The notes below the pieces were generated by a model that was not told the DNA's origin, ran no database searches, and saw only the letters and a list, made by a program, of their open reading frames with translations. A DNA stretch of 64,000 bases from contig CAOYZS010000007.1 in NCBI GenBank assembly GCA_948567375.1, positions 186,001-250,000 on the forward strand, in the 5' to 3' direction. Shown in pieces: positions 32,758 to 43,960 of this stretch (within the stretch, counting starts at the first letter, position 1; the number at the start of each line of letters is the position of its first letter). Origin of the DNA: Lunularia cruciata (taxonomy: Eukaryota; Streptophyta; Marchantiopsida; Lunulariales; Lunulariaceae). The translations under genes were made by a program, and so were the position numbers.

Positions 32758-34250
32758 AGCTATTTAGTTCATTACTTTTCTAATCTGTGCCCGCAAGAAG
32801 TTAAGTTCTAATGATACGGCAGTGAGGAATTCGGAACGACCTGCGACTTTCTCCTGTCTATCACAGTTGCCACACTATTATTTATTGAACGCGATGGAGA
32901 GGGAAGTTTGAACACTGAGACTAATAGTGGACAAGAGCTATAGTGGTGACGAAATTCGTGGCCGCGTGTGGCACGTCAAAGCATCTACACGATCTACTGG
33001 TTACGCTTGCAATTGTAGATTAGACTCACAAAATGGATTCTCGAGCTCATGCCCGGTCGAAAAATTAGATTAGAAGGATCTGACGTCGCTATGATGACAG
33101 CCTCTGACATCTATTGCAGGTTCGCGGGCGTTTTCCAGGAATATACACGTCATCCAAGGCTATAGCCTACTCCTGGGACCCGTTTGAATCTAATCTGTTA
33201 CACTTGGTCTCCATGGCTACAATAGAAGCAAACTTTCACAATGCAGACTGTACCACTAAAGTCCACAAGATATCAAGAGGGGACAAGGGCATCTATGGCT
33301 GCAGATGTCTGCAGTCTATACACCTTTAGAAATATTTGATACTTAAAGAAACAATTTGACCTTTCTCTGCAACCCAGATCAAGGTCAGGATGCGCAGGAT
33401 ATCAATAGGGGACAAGGGAACGTAGAGCTGCAGGGATATGCAGTCTAGACACCTGTAGAATATTGGCTGTGTTTTATTTTCTCAAAGCTATACTGTACCA
33501 CTAAAGTCCACAATGCATGCGTTGACATCCATGTTCCTAAAGATGCAAGTGGTAAGAAATCTTTCTGAATTTTCTGCAAGCTATAGTGTACCATTAAAGC
33601 CCACAATGGATGCATTGGCATCCATGTACCTACAATGAAAGTTGTAAGATATTTAGATAGCCCGACAGATGCCTATGCCGTATTGAATTTTCTGCAAGCT
33701 ATTTTGTACCATTAAAGCCCACAATGCATGCATTGACATCCATGTACCTACAATGAAAGTGGTAAGATATTTAGATAGCCCGACAGTTGCATATGCCGTG
33801 TTGAGTTTTCTGCAAGGTATATTGTACCATTGAAGCCCACAATGCATGCATTGACATCCTTGTTCCTACAATGAAAGTGGTAATATATTTAGATAGCCCG
33901 ATGGATGCCTATGCCGTGTTGAATTTTCGGCAAGCTATACTGTACCTCTAAAGGCCACAATGTATGCGTTGACATCCACGTACCTATAATAAAAGTGATA
34001 AGATATGCAGATAGCAATGGATTTTGATACTTAAAGAAACAATTTGACCTTCTGCAATTCAAATCAAGATCGGATGCGCAGGATATCAATAGGGGACAAG
34101 GGAATCTAAAGCTGCAGGGATATGCAATCTATACAATTGTAGAAATATTGGCTTTCCAAAAGATGCTTATGCTGTGTTTTTTTTTCTGCAAGCTATACTG
34201 TACCACTAATGTCCACAATCCATGTGTTGACATCCATGTTCCTACAGATG
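32757..34250 (+). repeat. Duplicated segment, left copy, with 118-bp tandem repeats
   Basis: From CTATTTAGTTCATTACTTTTC this segment matches 62336-63710 in the same orientation, with scattered substitutions and small indels. Its second half holds 118-bp units (about 33576, 33694, 33812 and 33930 start GCAAGCTAT or close). Each contains GTACCATTAAAGCCCACAAT and TAGATAGCCCGA. A second repeat type with GATATCAATAGGGGACAAGG is interspersed (33380-33470, 34080-34140). No convincing gene. Confidence 0.85.
33576..34050. repeat. 118-bp minisatellite array
   Basis: At least four head-to-tail units with an exact 118-bp period, 85-95% alike by eye. Related units continue to about 34250 with interruptions. 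Short open frames inside are by-products of the repeat. Confidence 0.92.
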
Positions 34251-36507
34251 CAAGTGGTAAATCTTGGCTCTGCGAAAGATGAGTATGTTTCTTTGAGTTT
34301 TCTGTAACCTAGCTATTTGGTAACAATAAGGATCTGGCGCCGGCACTGTGCTAGTTGGAAAGGTGTGCGTGTCGGAGCGCCTACTCTTGATTTTAACTAT
34401 GGTTGTGCAATTCGAATTCAGGTACCTGTACGTATGGCATCGTTGATTGTTACAGTCTAAGTTTCCACATGATGACATGTTGACATCCTTGCACACTTCC
34501 ACTGTATACGATAAAATGAAGTTCTCACGGGATGCTGTCGAAGGACAGCTCAGGGATCAGAATAAACTCATGTGTAGATGATAATTCAATAATGTCTTTC
34601 TAGGTATCTCTGGAGTCATGTTAAGCAGTGTCACCAATAGATGTGTAAGTTAAGTAGTCATTGTGACGTAGGTAATCTTCTCTCATACGCAATGGACTTT
34701 TGTGGCCATAATTCAGGGCTAAACGACCGACAACGTCAGCTGGATCCAGGTTCTAATTCCTTCAAGGTATACTTGCTGTGTGCATGCTCATGACTGATCC
34801 AAAATCAAGTCTGCTTTCATCCAAATTAATAAAGTAACCTCATAGTACTCAAGGAGAAGTATCTTGCTCGGGCAATATGGCATTGCCATAAATACACGTT
34901 TTATGTCAAGATCCAAAGTGCTTAAGTTTGACCATCAGTGATGCTCTTGACATGCCTGAATATTGGACATCCCAAAATATTATTATTGTGCCGTATGCCA
35001 CAGTCACTGTGCGACCGCCAAGTTTGTGCACCGAGTTTTAGATGTGATACTCCTGTTCTAAGGGCGTTGCAATATTCTTTGGTTTAGAGATTTTGCGTTT
35101 CAATGATGGATCGATTTCCATACACGCATCCACAAGGCTTGGACAAAATCTTGCCCATGTACATATATAGGCATTGCGTAATATGACATATCGTGTTGAG
35201 AGAGCATATTCAAGAGAAAGCGCGCTGTGCACCATTAAATTATCAGTGCATCATGCGCATATTTATACATGTACCTCTGTCCAGGCTAAGATGGATACTC
35301 AAAATATACTTCTTTCTTCGCCGCCCAGTGAAGCACGACTCATTGATATCAAAATAAGTACTTAGAAGGTACGATGAAGAAGAATTATAATATCAAGTTT
35401 GAATGTGAAATCCCTGGACGACCCTCCAGAAACCAGTACCTGAATGACTTTTTGGTCTGCATTTAACGTTCGCTCTAAGCAGGCTAAATCGTTCAGGTCG
35501 ATCAAAAGACTGTTGTAAACAAACCGGACCAGCTTCAGATTTGCAGCTGGACCTACCGTTGAGAATATGAATTAGGACGTTTGTTTATAAATGACTCCGA
35601 GTCTCACTGGGGGATTGAATTTATCTTGAATATTGAATATTGAATATATCTAGTAGTATTTATACTCGCGGAGATAATTGGTATCCTCTGGAGATCATAA
35701 CTCTTTCTTCAAGTCTAGTTACCGGACATATACAGAATGACACGCTTCTCAACCTTGAGATAAGCAATATTAAATGAAGTTAAGTTCACCATAATTTCAC
35801 TCTGACTTTGTGTCTCTTCATATCCGGTGCTTTTTCATATTTACATGGTATGTGTTCATGATGTGTCCTTTAATATCTATTTCTCTCAACGGCCCGTGCT
35901 TGATGTTCCGTGTTCATCCTTGGTGAGTATTCCTGATGTGCACATTTGGTGCAAGAGTTGGCAAGAATGATGTTACATTGTGATCTGCTGTCTTTAGACC
36001 TTCAGAGAATTCAATAAGCAACCTTGACGGAGAAAACTGCACTCTGTCCGCGAGTGCAGGTTTTTACTAGTGGTTTTTCCACACATGCAACATCAGTTTG
36101 TTATCATTAGCTTTTAATTATTGTACGAAACCTATCCGAACCCTGCACCTGTATTCATTATTTTAGTGTGATCCAAATACAAATAGAATATCGCTGGGGA
36201 TGTCAGGCATCCTCTGAAACATCCTGCAGGAAGTTCTAAGATAGACTCAACTGAAGATTCAAACTTGGAACTTGGACAGAGGTCATCCAAACTTTCTAGA
36301 GATCATCGATGTTTGTGTGTAGTGTGAACAGTGAACCTCTTTCAACACCTTCTTGACATAAAGAGTAATATCTGTAATCCCCGTTCAACTGCACGGCTAA
36401 CCACTTTAGGCATTGTCGATGTCTAACATGGCATTTGGCATGAAGATTGGATACTAAGAGTCGAATTCCAGATTTCTGTTACAGTATGTAAGGTTAACAT
36501 CACTCTG
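34251..36507. other. Intergenic region, no gene recognised
   Basis: About 2.2 kb with moderate GC and no long frame, no retroelement motif and no RNA gene that I can identify. A short run of GAATATT-type units is at 35625-35650. It lies downstream of the GTPase gene on the minus strand. Confidence 0.6.
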
Positions 36508-37341
36508 TCAAACTAACCTTTTTATTACATTGCAAGCAGTGGTGGTTAACTCTATCACAGTTGCAGGATTAAAGCCCAGAGCAACTTTGAAGAGCAAGTC
36601 TAAGCCCTTCGATCCCGCTTCAGTTATTCCATCTGCCATCGTCTTCAAGAAATTCCAAATTCTACCAGCGAATGAGCTTAGCTCCTCGTCGTTCAATTTT
36701 GCAAATCCCGGGACGAACTTGAAATTGACTCCGTTTGCATTCGAGTAGAACTGAAGACGGGTGCGAAGCGTTTGCAAATGTGCTTCCCTTACCTTGGGAA
36801 AATGGGCCTCGATCTCTTCGACATCATGTTTCGGTGGGAAATCTACCGGAATAAACCTTGAATTCGCCTCTGCGTATCTTTTCTTCAGCTCCGCCTCGTT
36901 TTCTTTGATCCATGTTTTTCTGCACTTTGTCAGAACCACCACTATCCCTCGGTAACGATCCTCGTCACCTGTATCCTCAGAATCAGGCCGGAAAATTTCT
37001 AGAAATACTTTCCAGACGGCATTGTCGAGTTCATCAAAGCGACCAGCTCTTTTCACAAAGATGATCTGATCGTAGTGGCCCTTGGTTCTCGTCAAAAAAT
37101 CTAGAATCAAGTCTTTGGCATGTCTGCGCTCACCTTGTGTCTCTTCTCCCAAACCAATTGTGTCCACCACCTCCTAGCCAGATCCCGTTCTCATCATGCA
37201 ATTCTCAGTAACCCCTACCATTGAATCTCCCATTGGAAAAAGCGGGTTTTCCAGAGTTCCAGACACCAACATGTTGGCGACAGTAGATTTCCCGTCCCCC
37301 GTCCGACCGAAGATCAAGACTTTTTTGCATGATTCCGCCAT
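36508..37341 (-). pseudogene. AIG1/GIMAP-like GTPase (GTPase 1) with premature stop
   Basis: ATG at 37341 and natural stop at 36508 give 277 codons, in one frame except a TAG at codon 56 (37176-37174). The paralogs at 39823 and 60596 have Trp nearby (NRKWVV, GGWEV), so TGG to TAG is likely. The P-loop GRTGDGKST is at residues 12-20, followed by VANMLVSG, GDSMVGVT (switch I Thr region) and DTIG at 60-63. A Thr-Lys-Cys motif in VVVLTKCRKTW replaces the usual TKxD base-recognition box, and VDFPP follows. The C-terminal 100 residues are helical with a hydrophobic stretch near LLFKVALGFNPATVI. Such GTPases self-assemble on membranes and are linked to defence or stress in plants and animals. It may be a pseudogene, a null allele or a sequence error. 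Confidence 0.8.
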
Positions 37342-38400
37342 GCTCCACTCAATAGGTCGTTAAGGAGCTCTATCGAACGAAAACGACTCCCGATATCTTC
37401 CTCTTAGAAGCAGTAAGCAATCGCAAGTCAGTTACGCAGCGGATTGTTGTGGATGTACTCGTGTACTAGATACTGACCACTAGCTTTCATGCGGATTAAC
37501 GCTGTGGACTTCAGAAAGTGTTGCTTTGTCCAGTCGACCAGCGGCGATTCTGAAAGATATAAGCTCGGCACATAAGTTGACCTGCTCACAGATAAATTTG
37601 AGACATGTCCCAGAATCAAGTCATCACCCCCACAAGAGCGTCTTATATATAGCGTTTGATCGTGATCGCTAGCTTACTTCAGCAATAAATTGCGCTCTTA
37701 AATATTGATCGTATGTATTAGAAGACGTACAATCTGCATCAAACTTTATTCATTTGCCGTCTAAATAGTTATTCTAGATGTTTTCTTATGGATATCAACA
37801 TGTCCATATACAGAACAGTATCTTTGGTGGTTGCATGGATTGACATAATCAGACCTTATCTTGCATCTTGTCCGTGCTTGACAATGTGCTCATGAGGTCG
37901 GATCGTTCCCGGTGGTACGTTTGCATAAATCTGGACGGTTGCGGTAGAACCGGCAGATATGATAAGGAACACCGCACGGTGGGGGGCCCATCAAAATAAT
38001 GAGTATTGACAATGATGTACAAGATTCTTCAGCAGCAAGACTTTTGCAACTCCCAAACAGCAGTTTCTCTCATCCTTCTTAATTTTTTGTCGTATCTCTG
38101 ATCACTTCGTCAGTTTGTGGGCTGATAGTCATGAACCAAGCCTGATCTCGCACATGCCACCGAAAGTGAATGATCGCAATTGGTTTCTGGTGACAGTCGC
38201 AGACGACGCCGTGTTACCGGGCGATGACTAGCAGTAACGGATACTATATACGCTTGATCATACTCCAAAGTGCATATGTCGTTCCATGATCATATCCTGG
38301 TAGCATATGCAATAACCTCAATCTCAATCTGATCTACGGAATCCAATTTGTGACACCATCCCAAAATTTTCAATTCATATAACTGACGTCAACGTTCAAA
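37342..38400. other. Region upstream of GTPase 1, no gene recognised
   Basis: A 63-codon minus-strand frame (37428-37619) lies upstream of GTPase 1 and could be a 5' exon or leader, but nothing in it is recognisable. The remainder to 38400 has no motif I can name. Confidence 0.5.
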
Positions 38401-38419
38401 AAATATCTGACGATTCTCG

Positions 38420-38935
38420 TTAACAATAAGAACTGCTCAATTTGACATGTAAAGATTAACAGAATTCCTGCTTCCACCGTTTTGAAAGGTGTCTGCGCGG
38501 AATTCATTTTGAAACATAGTCCCAAAGAATTTTCAAGCCACATAAATGAAGTAAACACTCTCAATGGCATGTAGCGAGACACAGTACCAAGCACCGCTCA
38601 CTTTGATATGCGAAGAATAATAATATCGGGGTTCTAGCTCCTTGAAAGTTGTTCACTTAATTAGAATCTCAGTTATAACAAGAAGTGCTCAGTTTGACAT
38701 ATGAAGGATAACAGGATTCCTGCTCCTACCGTCTTGAAAGTTGTCCCATCTGTTTTGTAACAGTGCCCCAAAGGTTTTTCAAGCAATGTCCCAAAGGTTT
38801 TCAAAGCAACACTCTGAAGTAACAAGCGTTTAGGGTTTAGTAACTAGCGAGTCACAATAACAAGAACCGCTCAGGTCGATATACGAAGAATAACTGGGTA
38901 TTGTGATTCCAGCACCTTGAGAGATGCTCACTTGA
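38420..38935. repeat. Diverged repeats around AAGAAcCGCTCAgtttGAtAT
   Basis: Four related blocks start near 38424, 38592, 38680 and 38858. Each runs from AACAAnAAnnnCTCAnnTTGA through GAATAAC or GGATAACAGG to CCTTGAAAGnTGTTCAC or similar. Spacing is irregular (about 170, 90 and 180 bp). An old local duplication upstream of GTPase 2; no gene. Confidence 0.65.
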
Positions 38936-39822
38936 TTCGTACGTATTATTTGAGCCTGCGATTGGACCAAAGAAAACGATCCTTCGATGTAGCTTCTAGG
39001 TTTTTCTCTCAGAAAATAAAGATTTCTATGGTGTTACGTTTTAGTTTCCGAACACACGATGTAGAACCAAAGTTACTTGTTTTCTCCAACGCTGTGCGCT
39101 TTGTGACAGAAAATAAATTTTCTATTGTGTTACGTCTTGAATTCCGTGCTGATCATGACGAGCATCGTTGGCTCTTGCCACTCTTACGCACAGTATTGTT
39201 GATCAACTGAAACGCCTTGTCGGAGAACATGACCCAGTTGAGGAGTTGGTGACCGGCTGTGGTAATTTATAATTAAATCTTTGGCCTGTTATCATGTCTA
39301 CGCGGAGTACCAATGCACGATTTTAGAGCTGTATAGTATCACCCAGTGGTTATCACTCATGATGAGGCGAAGAAGGATGATGTCAAATCTAACTGCTTGT
39401 CAAGGAAGAAGTGGATTACTTCCTGTAGTTCAGCGGAGTTTGTGCGCAAAGCGTACATTGTGCCCTGCATATCCCCATTGTATCGCTCCCATAATTCCAA
39501 TGCAGATATTAGACACATCGGGAACATATTTTCGCCTCATGTGAAATGGTCAGCGGATTTCTGTTGTCCATTTCTTGTACAGAAGCATGTCCTGTCAGCT
39601 GTGAGAAGTTCCGTCCACGGTACGCCGTAGGTGTACTTCACGATCCCTTTGATTCGGACTCCCTTGCGACCTTCAGCTGTAGCTTCTTGTTGTCCTATAA
39701 ATGACCTTCGTACCTTGGGTTCTTGCAGGTTTGCTTTTTCACTATCCCCAGAAACCTCTGAGCTAATCCCTTACAGGCAATACTTGACAGTCAGCCAGGC
39801 TCGTTGGACGGTACAGAAACTT
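38936..39822. other. Region upstream of GTPase 2
   Basis: A 97-codon plus frame (38917-39210) has an internal echo (ISMVLRFSF and FSIVLRLEF about 105 bases apart) but no known domain. A candidate splice acceptor TTCTTGCAG ends at about 39728, in frame with GTPase 2, so a short upstream exon is possible. Otherwise nothing is recognised. Confidence 0.4.
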
Positions 39823-40710
39823 ATGGATAATGCCGAAGTCATGCCTGTCAGTGACGAAAATTGCAAATCCGTTCTTCTCTTCGGGAAGACAGGTAACGGG
39901 AAATCGACCATCGCTAACATGTTGGTCGCGGGCAACTTGAAGGACCCAGCATTCCCAATGGGGGATTCCATGGAAGGCGTGACGGGAGAAGTTACCGTGA
40001 AGGGGGGAAATCGGAAATGGGTGGTGACTGACACTATCGGTCTTGGAGAAGACACAAGCACAACAAGGAAAACGACTGACGCAGTTGACTTGATTGTTGA
40101 ATGGCTGAAAAGATACAGTCACCAGTACGATCATATCGTGTATGTGACGAGAAGAGGACGAGCTGATGAACTGGACGAAGAAATCTGGGACATGTTTCTA
40201 AAAGTGTTCCAGGACAAAGATGTCCGTGATGATATTCACCACGGCATTCGAGTCGTCATTACCGACGCGAGCGAGAAATGGATAAATGATAATCGACGGG
40301 TTCTGGACAAGAAGTTCGAGGCAGCAAGAGGGAGGTACGTGCACGTAGATTTTCCTCCAATGGAGGTCGATGATGATGGCAGCGGCGACCCTGAAGCTGC
40401 GCAATTGCGTAAATTAACTGAAGACCTTAACTCCAAAAAGAGGGAGGAGTCTTTGCAACGTCTTGAAAACAATCTACACAGGTGGCAACAACTCGATCAA
40501 GGCAGGAAGTTCACTCCTCATTACTCCAAGTATAGCATGGGCGAATATGTGGAATTCGGCAACAAGGTTGTGCGATGGATTGATGAGCTTCTGAAGAAAA
40601 GATGGGGTAAAGCAATATACAAAGTTACAAAACAGGGTAAGCACGCGGTGACTGATGCGCGGGATTGGCTCAAGCAAGCTTTCGGGAAATCCGGTTCAAG
40701 CTCCATTTAG
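39823..40710 (+). CDS. AIG1/GIMAP-like GTPase (GTPase 2), intact
   Basis: First ATG at 39823, stop TAG at 40710, 295 residues. The frame is open upstream to a GTG at 39631 without another ATG, and an acceptor-like site at about 39728 allows a longer spliced form. P-loop GKTGNGKST at residues 21-29, GDSMEGVT switch I region, DTIG at 70-73, VVITDASEKW at the position of the base-recognition box, and VDFPP shared with its paralogs. The middle is Glu/Asp-rich (EVDDDGSGDPEA). The C-terminus is basic and helical, ending FGKSGSSSI, without an evident lipid-attachment box or transmembrane span. The family hydrolyses GTP and assembles on membranes. It is the closest paralog of GTPase 1, transcribed away from it. 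Confidence 0.85.
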   Translation: MDNAEVMPVSDENCKSVLLFGKTGNGKSTIANMLVAGNLKDPAFPMGDSMEGVTGEVTVKGGNRKWVVTDTIGLGEDTSTTRKTTDAVDLIVEWLKRYSHQYDHIVYVTRRGRADELDEEIWDMFLKVFQDKDVRDDIHHGIRVVITDASEKWINDNRRVLDKKFEAARGRYVHVDFPPMEVDDDGSGDPEAAQLRKLTEDLNSKKREESLQRLENNLHRWQQLDQGRKFTPHYSKYSMGEYVEFGNKVVRWIDELLKKRWGKAIYKVTKQGKHAVTDARDWLKQAFGKSGSSSI

Positions 40711-41990
40711 TGGCAATCTAGCCAGATCTAGAGTATCCTAGCTTGTGGTTCTTTCGATTTCTGTGAAGCACACGGTTCTGTCGAATTTGAAGTCTATGTG
40801 CAAGTACGGCATCATGCCTCCCTCGGACGTTCCATTACTTCACGGCATGGATCTTAAGCTGTAATGCTATCTCGTGGACCCGGATCGGACTTGCTTAGAG
40901 ATTCAGGGTCGTGAGCTATACATAGTTGGGCTTGCTTAGTCAATAGAGTGTCTTCCCTGTTGATAGAGTATCACAAGCTAATACACATAGCGGCTAGTGT
41001 CGGCATGAAAGCTTAATGTTTAGTCACAGTTTTAAGTCTACGGTGAAGAGTGACTTAAACATATTTGTACACTTTTCTCTTCATACTATATTGGAGACCA
41101 GTCTTTGGTATTTGCACTCTCATTTTTCATATCGTAAGATGTCCTCAAAGAGAAAGAGAGATTGTAAGAGAGCTTTCTAGTTTAAATTTGTGCGATGGTC
41201 TCGATCGCTAGATGGTCTCGATCGCTAGGTGATCTGATTAGCAATCTAACATTATTGATCTATCTCATGAGTACTAAACTCGATACATATTGTAGCATCA
41301 CGAATAGCAATTTTATTGTATCAACTTGTGTTATGAGTGTTGAATGAATGCATATGTATGATCATGAATGAAAAAGATAAGCAGTATTCTTTTAGATTTT
41401 TTTTCAATTTTGTATTAATTTTAGATTATGATTATGTATGGAAAAAATAAATATAATTATTTTAAATTTTATTGTATTGATTTTTTATTATTCCTGAAGA
41501 TTTGATTTAGATAAAAAAATCAAAAATCATTAAATACATCAATATTTTTTTAAAAATTCTTTTATAATTCAAAAATAATATATATAAATATATTTTTGAT
41601 ATAATAATTAACTCAAGATAAAATTGTATATTTAAGAGAATATTTCTATACATGTAGAAATTCCTTTAGATTTTTTTACTTTATTTAATTTTTAATCTAG
41701 TAACTTAAATTACTAGAATAATTAATAACTTTGGTTTATCATTATTTTACAAACATATAAACTAGAGGTGAATAGATACTTATCATGTTTCCATTTGCAA
41801 CTATCTTTCTCATTGAGTTCTTTATTGCGTATTGGTTTGAATCTTAGTGAATTTTAGTCCATGGTTCACTACCACGGCAATCAGAGGTTCATCTTGAGTG
41901 AGAGATAAGCCGCTCACATTTTTGGTTCTATTGTCAAGACCTCTCTAGAAGGCAATATAATATTCCAAATACAATTCTATATTAGTGTAA
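40711..41990. other. Region downstream of GTPase 2, with AT-rich tract
   Basis: No gene seen. A 17-18-bp phrase GATGGTCTCGATCGCTA is tandemly repeated at about 41192-41228. From about 41390 to 41770 the sequence is very AT-rich with long A and T runs, unlike the surrounding DNA; it may be a matrix-attachment or replication-related tract, or just low-complexity DNA. Confidence 0.6.
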
Positions 41991-42330
41991 TATCTATTTT
42001 TTTTGACAAGTTTTAAAGAAGAAGTGTATAGTTAAAACCAAATTGTAGCCTAATGAAGAAGAAAAGGGAAGAATTATGTGTTCAGAGTAGACTCAAAGAA
42101 GTCAACTTTGTGTCAGAGGAACTCAAACTCCATGGTGGAAAAGTGAACCAAATATTCCAAGATCAAACATTGGAATGTGACTCTTTATAGTACAAAAGTG
42201 AATAGACTAGCATAGAAATCAAATGGATTGTTGTGCAAAATATAGAATAAGGTGACTATCAATTATGCCTATGGTTGTGACACAAAGTTATTTGTAGCAT
42301 TGTGTGCATACCAAATGACAAAAAAGATTA
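41991..42330 (+). repeat. R1/R2 5' terminal fragment, plus-oriented
   Basis: The stretch around 42005-42150 (GACAAGTTTTAAAGAAGAAG, CCAAATTGTAGCC, then CAAAGAAGTCAACTTTG) matches the R1/R2 5' end at 42768-42900 and 27641-27500. Its first bases are degraded. No gene is seen. Confidence 0.6.
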
Positions 42331-42399
42331 CAACCAAACTCCATAATTTTTGACATACGGATTGAGGAATGATGTCAGGAAGAAAGTAAGGATATTTGG

Positions 42400-42754
42400 A
42401 TCCATCACCTGATAAGGTTAGAAGAGAAAAGAGATGATGCAATGCAAACTACAAAGGAAGTACAAGATCAACAAAAAGTCAACCATGATAAGTGAACAAA
42501 GACTGTTGTTGTTTGAGAGTGAGACTTTGTATTGTTATATGACAATTGCCAAATATTTTCTCCAAGCACCTCTAGTAGATGGGGCCATATCATGTGATGC
42601 ATATTTATGAGAATAGTTTTATTCAACTGGCAGACCTGGAAGGCAATCCCTTTGCCACTCAAGTGAACGGGTGGAGAGTCAAAATATATTGGACCATGGA
42701 CTCGGACATGTGGAAAGAAGGCAATGCAGGTGTCCACAAGGACACTCGCATTTT
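42400..42754 (+). pseudogene. Gypsy integrase C-terminus remnant
   Basis: The plus frame 42579-42700 reads GPYHVMHIYENSFIQLADLE, then NPFATQVNGWRVKIYW. This is the C-terminal barrel and tail typical of gypsy integrases (GPY...L-x-D-x-x-G...V-N-G-x-x-x-K). A frameshifted upstream piece with INKKSTMISE and LLFESETLYCYM (42440-42550) precedes it. It belongs to the end of a pol gene whose remainder is lost. Confidence 0.7.
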
Positions 42755-42767
42755 GAGGGAGGGGGAA
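42755..42767 (+). other. Polypurine tract before R1/R2-type terminus
   Basis: GAGGGAGGGGGAA lies directly before TGTGGTACCCACA (42768) and after the integrase remnant. This is the arrangement at the start of a 3' LTR. Confidence 0.7.
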
Positions 42768-43280
42768 TGTGGTACCCACATTTTTTGTTTTGATGAGTTT
42801 TTAAGAAGAAGTGCATTATGGAAACCAAATTGCAGCCAAAGGAAGAGGAAAAGTATGGACTTAGGGGTGTTTGGAGTAAACCTAAAGAAGTCAACTTTGG
42901 CTCAAAAGAGGAATTACTCCAAAGAAACTAACCCATAGAAAAACCTAAACAAGGGCATCTTTGGAGCTAGAAGTTCAGACCAATACAAAGAAGAAGTAAC
43001 AATTTTTCTTCGGGGCAACCCATCCATGAAAGTACAATTAAAGGAATAGCTAAGGCATGAGAAGGAGGCTTTGAGAGTGATAGGGAAGAAACACACAATC
43101 AAAGTGAGGGGTGATTTCAGAATTGACTGAAGAAGGACTATTTCTTGAAGCACTATAGAATTAAGACTTCACCAAGTGGATTTGAAAATGTCAAGACGAT
43201 ATCTCGTTCATTTGAGAAGCTGTCCGAAAGGGATGTGATTCAAGAAGCCAATTGAGAGTGAGATTTTATGAGATCTAGAG
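42768..43280 (+). repeat. R1/R2-type 5' terminal region acting as a 3' LTR start
   Basis: Begins TGTGGTACCCACATTTTTTG and is collinear with the start of R2 copy alpha (2237 downward) for about 500 bp, including the GAGTGAGATTTT block. It then meets a minus-strand R2 fragment. Because it follows an integrase gene and a polypurine tract, it links the R1/R2 repeats to a gypsy LTR. Confidence 0.7.
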
Positions 43281-43960
43281 AGGGTTAGAGTGTATAGGTA
43301 TCCACATTGTAGCCATTCTTCATACGTGGAGCACTAAAAGAATTTTGCACTTCCTTAGTCTCTTTTGCAACTTCTACTTTCCCATAGAAATCCACTCTAG
43401 ACTCCTCACCAACCTCCCTACCTAGGATTGATCTCCAATCCAACTCTGTCCATTGAGCCAGATTTCCTCTCTTTCCTACTTCCTCTAGACCCTCCTTACA
43501 ATTACTCGCAACAATTTCTGCCATGAATGCTAGAAAACTTGAGTTCCAATTCCATGCCAAAAAGGTGATCCAAAGTTTGGTGAGAACTTTGATCCTTGTG
43601 ATAACATCTAACCTCCAAACCATAGAATTCCTCATTTCAAGCAAGGGATTCTTCTTCCCACCCCTTGTTGGCATCATGCTATCTCTCACTATTTGTCTTT
43701 GGACAACTCTCTCCTCTCTTGGAGGAGAAATCCTCACCCCCTCATGTTTCTTGAAAAATTGAAAGCTCAATTGGCTTTATAATTTGCATTGCCTTGGGAT
43801 GACTATTAAGAGGCACCGGATAGTTGCTTGAAATTTTGAAATTTCCTTGACAAAGTCTTAACCTTTATTGTTGCAATGTTTGGTCATTCCTCATACGGTT
43901 TTCACTAAACAATCATGCCTTCTACATGCATTCCTCTTGTCACTATCAATTTTCTCCTTA
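43281..43960 (-). pseudogene. R2 gag-like N-terminal fragment
   Basis: The minus frame (43285-43770) has RNSMVWRLDVITRIKVLTKL, ITFLAWNWNSSFLAFMAEIV, ASNCKEGLEEVGKRGNLAQW and VDFYGKVEVAKETKEV. It is the best-preserved N-terminus of the R2 protein (about 150 residues without a stop) and shows that R1 and R2 share the WRLD...NW...KRGN layout. It is cut at 43960 by the E2 element and at 43281 by an inverted junction. Confidence 0.65.

Noticed and set aside
33576-34050. 118-bp repeats as a CRISPR array
   Set aside because: Units are contiguous and diverged, without short identical repeats and unique spacers; the genome is eukaryotic. A minisatellite is the simple reading.
33653-34089. Short minus-strand frames in the 118-bp array as genes
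   Set aside because: They repeat with the array period and have no domain; by-products of the repeat.
38820-38850. Interstitial telomere repeat (TTTAGGG)
   Set aside because: Fewer than two units; not enough to call a telomeric array.
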